Below are positions 12,765-24,350 of a stretch of 64,000 nucleotides of DNA, piece by piece. A model generated the notes under the pieces. That model searched no databases. It was given only the letters and a program-made list of their open reading frames with translations, and was not told the origin of the DNA. Position 1 is the stretch's first letter. Each line of letters begins with the position of its first letter. A program made the translations under genes and the position numbers. Source of the DNA: Carya illinoinensis (Eukaryota; Streptophyta; Magnoliopsida; Fagales; Juglandaceae); contig NC_056766.1 of NCBI RefSeq assembly GCF_018687715.1, positions 38,349,433 through 38,413,432 on the forward strand, written 5' to 3'.

Positions 12765-12835
12765 CATACGTGTCATGTTTTCATTTTTTTCCATTGATTA
12801 CACATAAACGGAGTATCTGGTGGGAAGATTTTCTC
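12765..12835 (-). repeat. Right terminal inverted repeat of the Mutator-like element
   Basis: Reverse complement of 8314-8384 at 62 of 71 positions. It is followed at once by the second copy of the 9-bp target duplication. Confidence 0.9.
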
Positions 12836-14563
12836 TTTTTATATGTATGTATTTGTATTCATTTATATACTTTGAAGGGATAAAAATAGTAGGCTCAGAT
12901 ATACAAGACTCATTTCGTCAAAGGGCTACCATTAGGAGACATGTAAGAAGTGATAAGGAGGGGACAAGAAAAAATAAATGTACGATGGAAAGAGGAAAGA
13001 GATGAAAAAATGAGAAAGAAAAATGAAAGTAAGTTATACACGGAAGGGATAAATGACTTAAGGTTTTTTTACTTCCAACATTTTGTTTGGTAGAAATTAT
13101 ATAATTAATTTTTGAATGTATTTGGATGTATACATTTATATATTTTGGAAGGGTAAAAATAGTAGGCTCAAATATACAAAACTCGGGCTATCATTAGGAG
13201 GAAAGTAAGAAAAGATAAGGACGAGATAAAGAAATGTAAATGTAATATGAGAAAATAAAAGAATGGAAAAAAAGAGAAAAATGAGAAGAGAAAAAGAAAG
13301 TAAGTTAGACACGTAAGGGAGGAATGCCATAAGGTTGTTTTACTCCCAACATTATATTTGGTAGAATTTATATGACTACATTTTGTATGTATGTGTCTGT
13401 ATTAATTTATAAATTTTGAAAGGGATAAAATAGTAGGCACATATATACAAGGCTCAGCCCATTAAAGGGTCACCTTAGGAGACAAGTAAGAAGAGATAAA
13501 GAGAGGAAAAAAAAATAAATGTATGATGGGAAGATGAAAGAGAGGTAAAAAAGAAGAAAAATGAGAAAATAAAATGAATGCAAATTATACACGCAAGGGA
13601 GGAATGACATAAGGTTTTTCTACGCCCAGCATTTTGTTTGGTAGAAATTATATGACTAATTTTTTTTATGTATATATATATATATTCATTTATATACTTT
13701 GAAGGGAAAAAATGATAGGCTTAGATATAAAAGGCCAAACCCATCAAAGGGCCATCATTAAGAGATAAGTAGGAAGCGATATGGTGGGGACAAGAAAACA
13801 TAAATATAAGATGGAAAAAGGAAAGATATGAAAAAATGTGAAAAATGAGAAAGGGAAAAGAAAGCAAGTCAGACACGTAAGAGATGAATGACATAAAGTT
13901 TTCTTACTCCAAGCATTTTGTTTGGTGGAAATTATATGACTAATTTTTGTATGTATGTGTTTGTATTCATTTATATACTTTGAAGGGTGTAAAAAATAGT
14001 ATGCGTTAATATATAAGGCACAACCCATCAAAGAGCCACCATTAGGAGACATGTTAGAAGGAATAAGGAGGGGACAATGAAAAGCAAGTATAAGATGAGA
14101 AGAGGAAAGATACGAAAAAAAAGAGAGAAATAAAAAAATGGAAAAAAAAAAGTAAGTGAGGGAGGAATGACATGAAGTTTTCATATTCCAAGCATTTTGT
14201 TTGGTATAATTATATTACTACTTTCTTTATGTATGTGTCTCTATTCATTTATATACTTTTAATAGGATAAAAATAGTAGATTAAGATAGACAATGACCAA
14301 TCCAACAAAGGGCCATCATTAGGAAGCAAGTAAGAAGAGACAATGAGAGGACATGGAAAAACAAATGTAAGATGGAAAGAGGAAAAAGGAAAGAGAAGAA
14401 AAAAAAATTAAAAAGGGGAATTAAAACAAGTTTGACATGTAAGGGTTGAATGATATAAGGTTTTTTTACTTCCAGCATTTCGTTTGGTAGAAATTATTTA
14501 ACTAACTTTTGTATGTATATGTCTATATTCATTTATATATTTTGAAAGGGTATAAATAGTATG
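12836..14563. repeat. Tandem repeat array, middle segment
   Basis: Six further monomers of the same 285-bp family (landmarks near 13080, 13355, 13632, 13915, 14200, 14477). The array resumes in the monomer that the Mutator element split and stops where a solo LTR is inserted. No genes. Confidence 0.92.
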
Positions 14564-14976
14564 TGTTGTGAAAGACGATGACAATAAAGTGAAAAAATAA
14601 ATACGAAAGAGAAATCAATCACACACGACACAAAAATTTACGTGGTTCGGCAAATTGCATACGTCCACAGGAGCTGCAGAGGATTTTTATTACTGAGGAA
14701 TCACAATACAATGATATGACGATTACTATTCTTCTACAGTACGACCATATGTCAAAAATAACATATATATACTCAAACGACTGAAAAACCCTAAAATTCG
14801 TGTAAAATCAATGTTCGCTCGAGCGGCGTGTCTAGCGCACGTCGAGCGAACTTCCTTCCCGCAACCGCTCGAGCTCACTGTCGAGCTATCTTTGAACGTT
14901 CCACTCTGTCTAATTTCGCTCGAGCAGCCAATGCCTCTGCTCGAAAGATGTGGACCAGACTCCACAATACTCAACA
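14564..14976 (-). mobile_element. Solo LTR (413 bp)
   Basis: Begins 'tgttgtg' and ends 'ctcaaca' (TG...CA), flanked by 5-bp repeats 'gtatg' (14559-14563) and 'atatg' (14977-14981), one mismatch. It splits a monomer, whose sequence reads correctly across the insertion. The end 'acgtggttcggcaaat' near 14640 is typical of plant Copia-like LTR 3' ends when read on the minus strand, so the LTR is probably oriented minus. It resembles the 62649-63208 LTR near its 3' end (both have 'acgtaaat' followed by a 'gtgtgtgatt' block). No internal region is present: an LTR-LTR recombination product. Confidence 0.85.
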
Positions 14977-16081
14977 ATATGCTCAGCTATACAAGCCCTA
15001 ACCCATCAAAGGGTTACCATTAGGAGGCAAGCAAGAAGAGACAATGAGGATTCATGGAAAAAAAATCTAATATGGGAAGAGAAAAGAGTGAAAAAAAGAG
15101 AGAAAAATAAGAAAGGGGAAGGAAAGCAAGTCAGACACGTAAGGGAAGAATGACATAAGGCTTTCTTACTTCTAGTATTTTATTTGGTAGAAACTATATA
15201 ACTAATTTTTGTTTGTATGTGTCTATATTTATTTATATATTTTAAAAAGTTAAAAATAATAAACTCAAATATACAAGGCTCAGCTCATCAAAGGGCCATA
15301 TTTAGAAGGAAAGTAAGAAGAGATAAGGACAAGATAAGGAAAAGTAAATATAAAATGGGAAAAGGAAAGAGAGAAAAAAAGAGAAAAATGAGAAAGTGAA
15401 TGAAATGAAGTTAGACATATAAGGGATGAATAAAATAAGGTTTTCTTTTGGGATAACATAAGGTTTTCTTACTTCCAGCATTTTGTTTGGTAGAAATTAT
15501 ATAACTAATTTTTGTATATATGTCTCTGTATTCATTTATATACTTTGAGGGGGTAAAAATATAAAATTCAGATATACAAGACTCAGCCTATCAAAATGCC
15601 ACCATTAGGAGGCAAGTAAAAAGAGACAAGGAGGAGATAAAGAAAAACAAATGTAAGATGGGAAGAGGAAATAGAGGAAAAAAATAAGAAATGAGAAAGG
15701 GGAATGAAAGCAAGTCAGACACGTAAGGGAAGAATGACATAAGGTTTTCTTACTCCTACCATTTTGTTTAATAGAAATTATATGATTACTGTTTGTATGT
15801 ATGTGTCTGTATTCATTTACAAACTTTAAAGTGGGTAAAAGTAGTATACTCAGATATATAAGGTCTAGCCTAACAAAGGGCCACCATTAGGAGAAGTAAG
15901 AGGAGATAAGGAGGGGACAAGTAAAAGTAAATATAAGATGGGAAGATGAAAGACAGAAAAAAGAGAAAAATATAAAAGGAGATTTAAAGAGAGTCAGACA
16001 CGCAATGGAAGAATGAAATAAGGTTTTTTTAGTCCTAGAATTTAATTTTTTTGGTAGAAATTATATGACTAATTTTTATAT

Positions 16082-16254
16082 GAGCAATGCTACGTACAGT
16101 CGTGGAATTGTAAACACCGCACAATCGCTTTGAAAAAGAGTAGGGTCCACGATTAAAAAGTTAGTTTTTTTTTCATGTTGATCCCATATTAATTCATTTT
16201 TTTCAAAGTGACTGCATACCGCTTGCACAACCACGACTGCAAATATCATTTCTC
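16082..16254. mobile_element. Mutator-type MITE (173 bp), 9-bp TSD
   Basis: Ends are 'gagcaatgctacgtacagtc' and, reverse-complemented, 'gagaaatgatatttgcagtc'. The flanking 9-bp duplication 'tttttatat' is at 16073-16081 and 16255-16263. It has no coding capacity. Its terminal 'gaga' and 9-bp duplication fit the Mutator superfamily. A diverged relative is at about 24955-25127. Confidence 0.86.
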
Positions 16255-16937
16255 TTTTTATATGTATGTGTCTTTATTTATTTTTATACTTTCAATTGGG
16301 TAAAATTAATAGGGTCAGATATAAAAGGCTTAGTCCATCAAAGGGCCATTGTCAGGAGGCAAGTAAGAAGAGACAATGAGAGGACAAAGAAAAGCAAATG
16401 ATGAGAACAGGAAAGAGAGGAAAAAAAGAGAAAAATGAAAAAGGCGAATGAAAGCAAGTTAGACAGAAAAGAATAACATAAGGTTTTCTTTTGGAATAAG
16501 ATAAAGTTTTCTTACTACTAGCTTTTTGTTTGGTAGAATTTATAAAACTAATTTTTGTATGTATATGTTTGTATTCGTTTATATAATTTGAAAGGGTAAA
16601 AATAGTACGCTCGGATACATAAGACTTAGTCCATCAAAAGGCTACCACTAGGCGACAAGTAGGAAGAAACAAGGAATGGACAAGGAGAATGAAATGTAAG
16701 ATGGGAAGAAGAAAGAGAGGAAGAAAAGAGAAAAATGAGAAAAATGAAGGAAAGCAAGTTAGACACTTAAGAGATGAATGACAAAAAACTTTCTTAACTC
16801 CAGCATTTTGTTTGGTAGAAATCATATAACTAATTTTTGTATGTATGTGTTTGTATTTATTTATATACTTTAAATGGGATAAAAATAGTAGACTCAAATA
16901 TACAAGACCTAACCCATCAAAAGGCCACCATTAGGAG

Positions 16938-17576
16938 TATAGTTTTGAATTTTGTTCCGTTCTGGTTAGAATTTTTTGTTTAAGTGTATTATTCGGTACA
17001 CTAAACCTCATTGTTCCGTTTCATTCCAAATTTAGGCCCGTTCTGATCTGTTTCGGCCATTCCGATCAAATTCTGGCCATTTCGACCAGAATTGGCATTT
17101 TGGATCCTATTTCGTTTTGAACTGTTTTTATAATTTTCTTGGACTTGAATGACATTTTTGTAAAATTTAAATTCAGATGGTATTTAATTGGTTCTAAAAT
17201 ATAAAATGTATTTATATCATTTTAAATTTTTTGTAACTTTAAATATGTTCCCTCGTTCTCTCTTTTTTAAATATCATTATTTTTAATAATTTCTCTATTC
17301 TTTTATTTATTTTTCTTTGTTTCTATTTCTCAACTCAAATTTTTGATTTTTTGAACTTATATTCATTTTTATAAATTTTTAATTATTCCATATATATACA
17401 CATATACATGATACACACTTACATATATATGTATTTATTATATTGGTTGATGGTGTATATATACATATAATTATTTATATATAATATATAATTAATCCTG
17501 AAACGGTACTTGTATTGAAATATTTCATTCCAATGGCTTAAACAAAACGGCTACCGAAACGGTATTCAAAACTTTG
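16938..17576. mobile_element. hAT-type non-autonomous element (639 bp), 8-bp TSD
   Basis: Perfect 8-bp duplication 'attaggag' at 16930-16937 and 17577-17584. Left end 'tatagttttgaattttgttc'; reverse-complemented right end 'caaagttttgaataccgttt'. An 8-bp duplication is typical of hAT elements. The ends carry 'ccgttctg' and 'gaaacggtac' motifs, and the centre is AT-rich with no ORF. It is homologous to the 37400-37799 element. Confidence 0.87.
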
Positions 17577-19539
17577 ATTAGGAGGCAAGTAAAAGCAAAT
17601 GTAAGATGGGAAGAGGAAAGAGAGGAAAAAAAATGAGAAATGAGAAGGAAAACAAGTAAGACACATAAAAAAGGAATGACATAAGATTTTTTTTACTTCC
17701 AGCATTTTGTTTGGTAGGAATTATATAGTTAATTTTTATATATATGTGTCTGTATTTATTTATATACTTTGAAGTGATAAAAATATTAGATTCAGATATA
17801 CAAGGCCCAACCCATCAAAGGGTCACCATTAGGAGGCAAATTAAGAAGAGATATAGAGGGGATAAGGAAAAGTAAATATAAGATGAGAAGAGGAAAAAGA
17901 GGAAAAAAAAGAGAAAAATGAGAAAGGATAAGGAAAACAAATCATATATATAAGGGAGGAATGACATAAGATTTTCTTTCTCCCAGCATTTTGTTTGGTA
18001 GAAATTATATAATTAATTTTTGTATGTATATGTATGTATTCATTTTTATATTTTGAAGGTTGTAAAAATAGTAGGCTCAGATATAGATAGTCCAGACCAT
18101 CAATGGGCCACAATTAGGAGGCAAATAAGAAAAGACAAAGAATGGACAAGTAAAAGTAAATATAAGATGAGAATAGAAAAGATAGGATGAAAAGAGAAAA
18201 ATGAGAAATGTGAAGAAAAACTAATCGGACACGTAAGTGAGAAATAACATAAATATTATTTCCTCACCTATCATTGACAGGGCCATAATAAAAAGGATAT
18301 GAGGGACTAGGGGGGACGATTACAGGAACACAAAGTTCATCTTCAATCGGAAAACAAGAAATCTAGGATATTATCTTCTCCAAAAAAAAGGTCTCCAACC
18401 TCCATTATACAGAGAGAAATGAGATAGTTTGAGAGGTTGTAAAATATTAATATATAGTGGATTTGTCCTTCAAACAAACTGTGGTTATTGATCATATGCC
18501 GAACGACGTAAGTATGTCTCCATCACTATTTACATTTCTTGTATTTATTTTTTATTTATTGCTATAGAAGTATGTATAGATACAGTACCACCGCTTCGAA
18601 CAGCTATCGTCAGCTTTAGATGACTCCGGTTGAGACTTGGGTCACCATTGTAAGCCAAAAATGATTTTTTTTTTTTTTTTTTCGTTCTAGTCTAAAGTGC
18701 GATTGTTGGCATAAACATACATATTATTAAGTTATAACAATTCAACAAAACTTATTTCAACTTCACTTTTTATTTCAGTAGTTATATTGCTGTTTGAAGA
18801 AGGGAAAGGAGAGAAGAAGAGAGAGAGGGGGGGGGGGGGGGGGGCTCATAAACAAGCCTATGAAATTTTGATAATTTAATATCTAATCTATAGTTGTATA
18901 GCACTAATATTAATCCTGATTATTAATTTATTAATCCTTCCTCTTTTTTCAACTTTTTCTTGGCCACTGACTAAACATTATTTGTTTTTAAGTTCTAAGA
19001 AACTTTATCAATAAAAGTTATAAAACTAGAAGACACCCTATTTTAAGTTTTAGGTTAGTGAGATTTGTCTTCATATCATTCTCTAAAAAAGAAAGTAAAA
19101 AATGATCGAATTAAAAAAGAACATTAAAAACTAAAATAGAAATGATCACAAGGTGTGCATTGAAACTCAAACTTGGTACTATAAATTGAAGTTCAGGGAT
19201 GGATTCTGATGATGGTTTATAGAAGAGTGTACTGTATAACTATAAAAAAAATGAAGAGTGTACTGTATAAGAATAAAAAAATTTTAAAAAAAATAATGCT
19301 CTGACGGCAATGTGAGAAATTAAGCCATGAGTATCTAATGCTAAAAATAAAATATAAAATAAAAAATACAGATCCAAAGTTGCACTTTGCAGCCTGTAAA
19401 ATAAATTACTAAATTTTTGTCATTGTAGACCTAACAAATGAATGTTTAGGCCTCCACATTACTAAAGACAGTATGCCATACCTACCAAATGCTTCCAACT
19501 AAAGAATTACAATTTCCATAACGCTTATTTTATTATGAG

Positions 19540-19745
19540 TGGTTCTACTCTACCGTTGGTGGTCCCGTCACTACAAATTGAAGTTTTTTTTTAACGTATA
19601 TCTCTTTAACACTTTTAAATATTTTTTTGTTAAAAAAAAAAATCACAACATTATTAAAAAATATTTTTTTAATCACGAAGCAAAAAAAAAATAGAAAAGA
19701 AATTCCAGCGGGAGCTCCCAACGGTAAGTTACCATTATTCTTATA
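19540..19745. mobile_element. Probable MITE
   Basis: The left end 'tctactctaccgttggtgg' and the reverse-complemented right end 'ggtaacttaccgttgggag' are similar, around an AT-rich core with long A and T runs. A clear target duplication could not be fixed. The core resembles AT-rich patches near 26150-26330 and 28290-28440. Confidence 0.55.
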
Positions 19746-21508
19746 GATCAGATTGGTCCCAAGTTGTCAACAAGAACTTTATCATTGACAGGTACAATAT
19801 ATGCAATAACTTCCAAAAAATCACAAAAAAAATATACAAATCTGAATTGACTAATCTCCTCACATGGCACTGTTTCCAGCTTGCACAAAGGTTTATACTT
19901 TATATTGCTGAAGCCTGTAAGTATTCTGTCCTGAGCTACAACATTTGTAGGACAAACTGACCAAGGGAAAGGTTGATCTCTAAGTGTTTTATCATCTAGT
20001 GGGTTCTTGGTCCATTTTGAGAATGGGACTGAGGGTGTCCAGTTTTTGTATCATTTGATGAAATGTTTTGGACTTATCTTACTACAGAGCCGTTTTGAAT
20101 CTTCAGCAAAGCAAATGACAGCAAGATAGATAGCTATAGCAAATAGACAAACAATAAAACAAACCCCATATCGGAATTGGGAAGGTATATGTATCTTTGT
20201 TTCCTTTTCCAACGTTCTTTTTTTTATTTATTTAAATCTTCTTTACAAAACTGAGGAAAAGAAAACAAAATTTAGGAGACCCTAAAATAGATTTTTAAGT
20301 TTCCGAGGCTTTGGATGCCAACAACAATTAACCATCAACTGGGAGTAGGACCACAGATATCAGACAGTCTACGCATCTTTTACAGCTGACCCCTCCCTCC
20401 ATTTACATGCAGCGGTTTGGTCCACCGAAAAAGGAAAAAATGATCAACTTTCAAAGACAGTATCATTCGACTGCCACTCTTTGATGTTTTGAAATTTCAA
20501 AGTTTATGCAGTATGTGTTGCTGCAGAAAGTGTTCTCTCGGTGAAATTAGAATACTTTTTTGAATGGTTGTCTGTGCTATTTGTGTTGTTTGTTTCTGAC
20601 TACCAACCAGAATGTAACATAGGAGTAAGAGCTTGAAGTGCTGAACCAAGGCTCAATACTCGAATACAATAATTGGTAGTCCTACACACAATGACTCCTG
20701 TAGCTGTCAGAAGAGTTCTGGAGTTTACATACTCAACTCTGTTATAAAATTGAGAGAATTTTAATAAAAATAAGTTGTAAAAAAGTGACATGATTTTACC
20801 AAAAATATACCATCTATTTAGAATAGGGTTGCAAAAAGATTACGTTTATATCATTCTATTTCAAAGTATTTCCCCACATCAGTTTGAAACAGTGCATCTG
20901 TCCTATCCCCTCCAATATACCAAAGACTAAATTACAATAGCAAGGCTGATAACATTTTGGACCATTACATCGACAAACTTCAAAATGCTCTGTCTTAGTA
21001 CCTGATTAGCCAAAAATATATTGGACCATCGAGTTGTCTCTAGTTGTCATTTTATTACCCTTTTTGTGTGGACCCCATCCCTCAACTTTTATTTTTGACA
21101 CTACTAACATCTAATACCAGTTGCTTAAGGGGAGAAAAAAGGTAGGGCTTTGGTGAGCATCAATACATCTTTACCAAGGTAGGATTTGCATGTGAATCTA
21201 AGCTTATGCCACAATGCTATGGATTTAAGAGATGAATCAAACGAAGAGACGTCACAACCAACCTATAAAAGCAACTGCAACATCTCAACTTCAGCAGGCC
21301 AAAAGTTGCACCAAAAGCAAAAGCGAAAGTAAAAGCAAAAGTAATAATTACAACCACCATAATCCAACAATAACTAATGGAACAGATACCCACCCCAAAG
21401 TATTAATGAGAAAAGGAAAAAAAACAAACTAGTACAATGGGGGAATAGGAGGAGAAAAAAAAATTACAAAAGGAAATGAAAAAATTGACAGTTGGCTCCT
21501 AAGGAAAG

Positions 21509-21512
<4 letters not shown>

Positions 21513-21543
<31 letters not shown>
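21513..21543 (+). repeat. T9-G21 homopolymer junction
   Basis: A T run followed directly by 21 G, about 110 bp beyond the stop codon of the receptor kinase, so probably within its 3' UTR (C21 in the transcript). It is one of three runs of 18 or more G/C in this AT-rich window. Confidence 0.85.
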
Positions 21544-21544
<1 letters not shown>

Positions 21545-21651
21545 TCAAGCATACAACCAAACCACCAGAATTAACACAATATATGAGCATAAGAAAACAG
21601 TGGAGTCTTCTACAATCCATTAGGAAGGGATGGTGGCAGTCACTGAAGAAC

Positions 21652-24159
21652 TTACCGAGAAGACACATCATCTGACTCATTGATGAGATCAGACTGAGGG
21701 CCATGATCTTCTCGCAAGCTAAAACGACGTAGCTCTTCAATGCGCTTTGCAACTTCAGGCATTGAAGGGCGTTTATCAGGATACTGGGCAGCACAGTCTA
21801 CTGCAAGCTGCAATAGTTGGACCATCTCCTCCTGAACGTTCTGGTAGCGGAGGAGCTCAAGATCAAAGACCTCAGAAGTCCACTCTTCTCGTACAATGGA
21901 CTGCACCCATCTGGGAAGATCGACCCCTTCCTCATTCAAAAGGGCATGAGTGGGGGCCTTCCCAGTTAGCAGTTCCAAGAGCAAAACACCAAAGCTATAG
22001 ACATCTGCCTTGTGGGATACTTTCCGAGGGTCGGTAACCTCAGGTGCTCGGTAGCCAGCAACTCGGTTGGGAGTGGAGGAGGGCCCGACAAGGTGTGCGA
22101 GACCAAAATCAGAAACTCGGGCATCATAGGATTTGGTGAGGAGGATGTTGGATGATTTTATGTTTCCATGAGAGACACTGGGACCTTGGGAGTGCAGATA
22201 CTCAATGCCACGAGCAGCTCCAAGTGCAATGGCAGACCTAATTTCCCAATTCAGTGGAGTTCTGCCTGCACCTTTATTTCCTGTAGCGGAAAATAAGAGA
22301 CCAAAAAGTTATAATGCGTTGCTGGAAAAATTCAAAAGTTATACACTTAAGTAAATGATATCACTCCTTTGATGTACAACTCAAATCTGAATAGCTGAAC
22401 AATGACCAAATGAAAGCTAACGAACATTACGTCAATTATGCAACCATTCATTGGCAATAAAAGTCTATGCAGACAGCACAATACTTGGATTTATGCAAAC
22501 CAGATGAGTAGTAACTCCATCTAAGAAGAAAAATATCAATCAAGGGATCCAAGCAAGCAAACGCCAATTGCATTGAATTTGTCAATAACCATGAAACCAA
22601 GTAGGAAACAATAAAAGTTCAGCCAGCAAAATCAATAAAGGGGATCTAAACAACAGCCCCATAGCCCCCTTGGACATGAAAAAAGAGGGAAAATCAATCT
22701 CTTTTTTTTTTTTTTTTTGAAAAAAAAAAAAAAAAAGGAATTTTCCAAAACAAGGAATCATCTAGTAGAATTATGCATCCGGAAGAAATCATAACAAAGA
22801 ATCACCAAAACCAATACAAGAAGAAGGCTCACCATGCAAAAGTGCAGACAAGCTTCCCATGGCCATGTAATCATACACAAGCAGCTTCTCATCCCTGCTA
22901 TAATAATAAGCCCTGAGAGGGACCAAATTCTCATGATCCATTGCTCCCACCGCATCAATCTTCTCCTTGAACTCCCTCTCCGAAATTGTCACATCCTTCA
23001 ACCTTTTCACCGCCACCACCGTCCCCGTTTCCAACACCGCCTTGTACGCCGTCCCGAACGTCCCCTTCCCCAAAACCTCTGCCGAGGCCCTCAACAGATC
23101 CTCCAGATCAAACACCCTCGCTGCATTCCCGAAAAACGCCAACTTCTTAGCCCCTCCACCACCACCGTTTACATCTGCCTTGCCATTCCCAGTCATCGCT
23201 GCCGCGGCCGCGGCCGCCACCGAATACCCATTTCCATATCCGCCGCTCTCGACGTCGCCGGCAGGTTTATCACCCGGAATCTCCACCTCCGGGTGCTTCG
23301 CCATCGCAATGTCCACAGTGCTCGTTTGCTTGTTGCTACTCTTCTTCCGGCAGAACACTAGCAGAATTGCAAGGATAACCAAGAAAGCCAATACGGATCC
23401 AATCACAATACCCGCAATTGCACCTCCGGACAACTTCTTTCCGCCATTGTTTCCGCTTTCTTGGCCCGGAACAGTCACATTCCCGAAACAAGATTCAAAG
23501 GGACGCCCACATAGTGAATTCCCCATAAACGAATCCTCCTTAAACGATTGAAGTTTCTCTGGTACTGAACCATTGAGCATATTGTTGGACACATTGAACT
23601 GCTCAAGCTTCGGGATGTCCAACTCAGGGGGAATCAACCCTGTGAGTTGGTTGTTTTCGAGGAACAACGTCTTCAACCGGGTCAGATTGTTGAAACCCAG
23701 AGAGATCCCGCCAGAGAAATTGTTGGAAGCAAGATTGAGCCGAACGAGGTCATGAAGACTGAACACGAAGTCCGGGATTTCACCGGAAAGGAGGTTACCT
23801 TGCAAGTAAAGGTTGCGAAGGTTCCCGCATAAAGCGAGATCAGCGGGGAGTTGACCCGTGAGAGCATTGAGACGCAGACTGAGAGTGCGCAGACGGGTCA
23901 GGTTGCCAAAAATGCCAGAGGGGAGTTCGCCTGAGAGGGCCACTCCCGGAAGACGGAGCACAGTGACACGGTTGTCCTCACATACGACTCCAGCCCAAGA
24001 GCACGGGTTCGACTCGGTGACGTTCCAGAGAAGGGTCCGGCCACCGACTGCCGACCGGAGGGCCAAGAGTGCAGATCGGTCCGAACCCAGATCTGGTCTT
24101 GACAAGGGGAACACAATGAGAAAGGTGAAAAGCAAAATGGGAAGCGTTTGAAGCTGCAT
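21652..24159 (-). CDS. RLK902/RKL1-like: LRR receptor-like pseudokinase, RKL1/RLK902 type (2 exons)
   Basis: Exon 1 is 24159-22833 and exon 2 is 22280-21652 (GT-AG, phase 1), giving 651 residues, the normal length for this family. Order: signal peptide (about 1-25); LRR N-cap with '[10 protein letters not shown]' (51-60); about five LRRs (65-200); transmembrane helix (246-270); a Gly/Ala-rich juxtamembrane stretch with seven or more alanines; and a kinase domain from about 350. The glycine loop 'LGKGTFG' (363-369), Lys385 of 'VAVK' and DFG (500-502) are kept, but the catalytic HRD is 'HGN' (480-482), so it should be catalytically inactive or weak, as known for Arabidopsis At1g48480 (RKL1) and At3g17840 (RLK902). 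These are plasma-membrane proteins linked to immune and developmental signalling. The start codon begins a good signal peptide. No frameshift or stop was seen; it looks intact. Confidence 0.95.
22281..22832 (-). other. Intron of the receptor kinase gene, with T/A inverted homopolymers
   Basis: A 552-bp intron with donor 'gtgagcc' and acceptor 'cgctacag' on the minus strand. Near 22700-22738 an 18-T run is followed at once by 'g' and 17 A, a self-complementary stretch able to fold as a hairpin. The intron sits between the codons for 'LLHG' and '[11 protein letters not shown]', a conserved position in this kinase subfamily. Confidence 0.88.
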
Positions 24160-24330
24160 TTTGTATACTTGGTGGGTTTTCTCCTAAAAGAAAACCCAGA
24201 TTCTCAAGAGGGAGGCCAAGAATGAAAATGGTCTGCAGATTCTGAGGTTCAAGTCCAATTTCAAGGCATCTGTTAGCTTTCGGGGTCAGTGAATGAGTTG
24301 GGGAAGCTGCATTTTTTGTCTGCGGCTTAG

Positions 24331-24350
24331 AAAGAGAGAGAGAGAGAGAG
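24331..24350 (-). promoter_or_regulatory. (CT)n stretch in the presumed 5' UTR of the receptor kinase
   Basis: A GA run on the plus strand (CT on the coding strand) about 175 bp upstream of the start codon. CT microsatellites are common in plant 5' UTRs. No convincing TATA box was identified, so the transcription start is not placed. Confidence 0.45.

Larger units (their letters stand above)
8314..12835 (+). mobile_element. Mutator-like element (FAR1 type) with 71-bp TIRs and 9-bp TSD
   Basis: A 4,522-bp element interrupts a tandem-repeat monomer. It is flanked by a perfect 9-bp direct repeat, 'tttttatat', at 8305-8313 and 12836-12844. Its ends are inverted repeats starting 'gagaaa'. A 9-bp duplication is diagnostic of the Mutator superfamily. 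Inside lie a decayed FAR1-type transposase remnant on the plus strand (about 9.43-10.45 kb) and, tail to tail with it, a GRF zinc-finger ORF on the minus strand (11465-11677). This two-gene convergent layout recalls maize MuDR (mudrA/mudrB). The catalytic core of the transposase was not found, so the copy should be non-autonomous. Confidence 0.92.
14977..18252. repeat. Tandem repeat array, right segment
   Basis: About eight more monomers (landmarks near 15178, 15480, 15762, 16040, 16520, 16805, 17700, 17990), interrupted by a 173-bp MITE and a 639-bp MITE. The array dies out at about 18252, where the sequence becomes unrelated. Monomers at the right edge are as diverged as those inside, so the array boundary is old. 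Confidence 0.92.
18253..21651. other. Gene-free region downstream of the receptor kinase
   Basis: No ORF, RNA gene or recognisable protein similarity was found. It contains an 18-base G run (about 18827-18844), a MITE-like inverted repeat (about 19540-19745) and, at the right, a T9G21 run (about 21513-21543). The last few hundred bases before 21652 should hold the 3' UTR of the minus-strand receptor kinase. Confidence 0.7.

Noticed and set aside
22834..23551. Plus-strand ORFs of 175 and 194 codons opposite the receptor kinase
   Set aside because: Shadows of the high-GC kinase/juxtamembrane coding sequence on the other strand; no recognisable domain.
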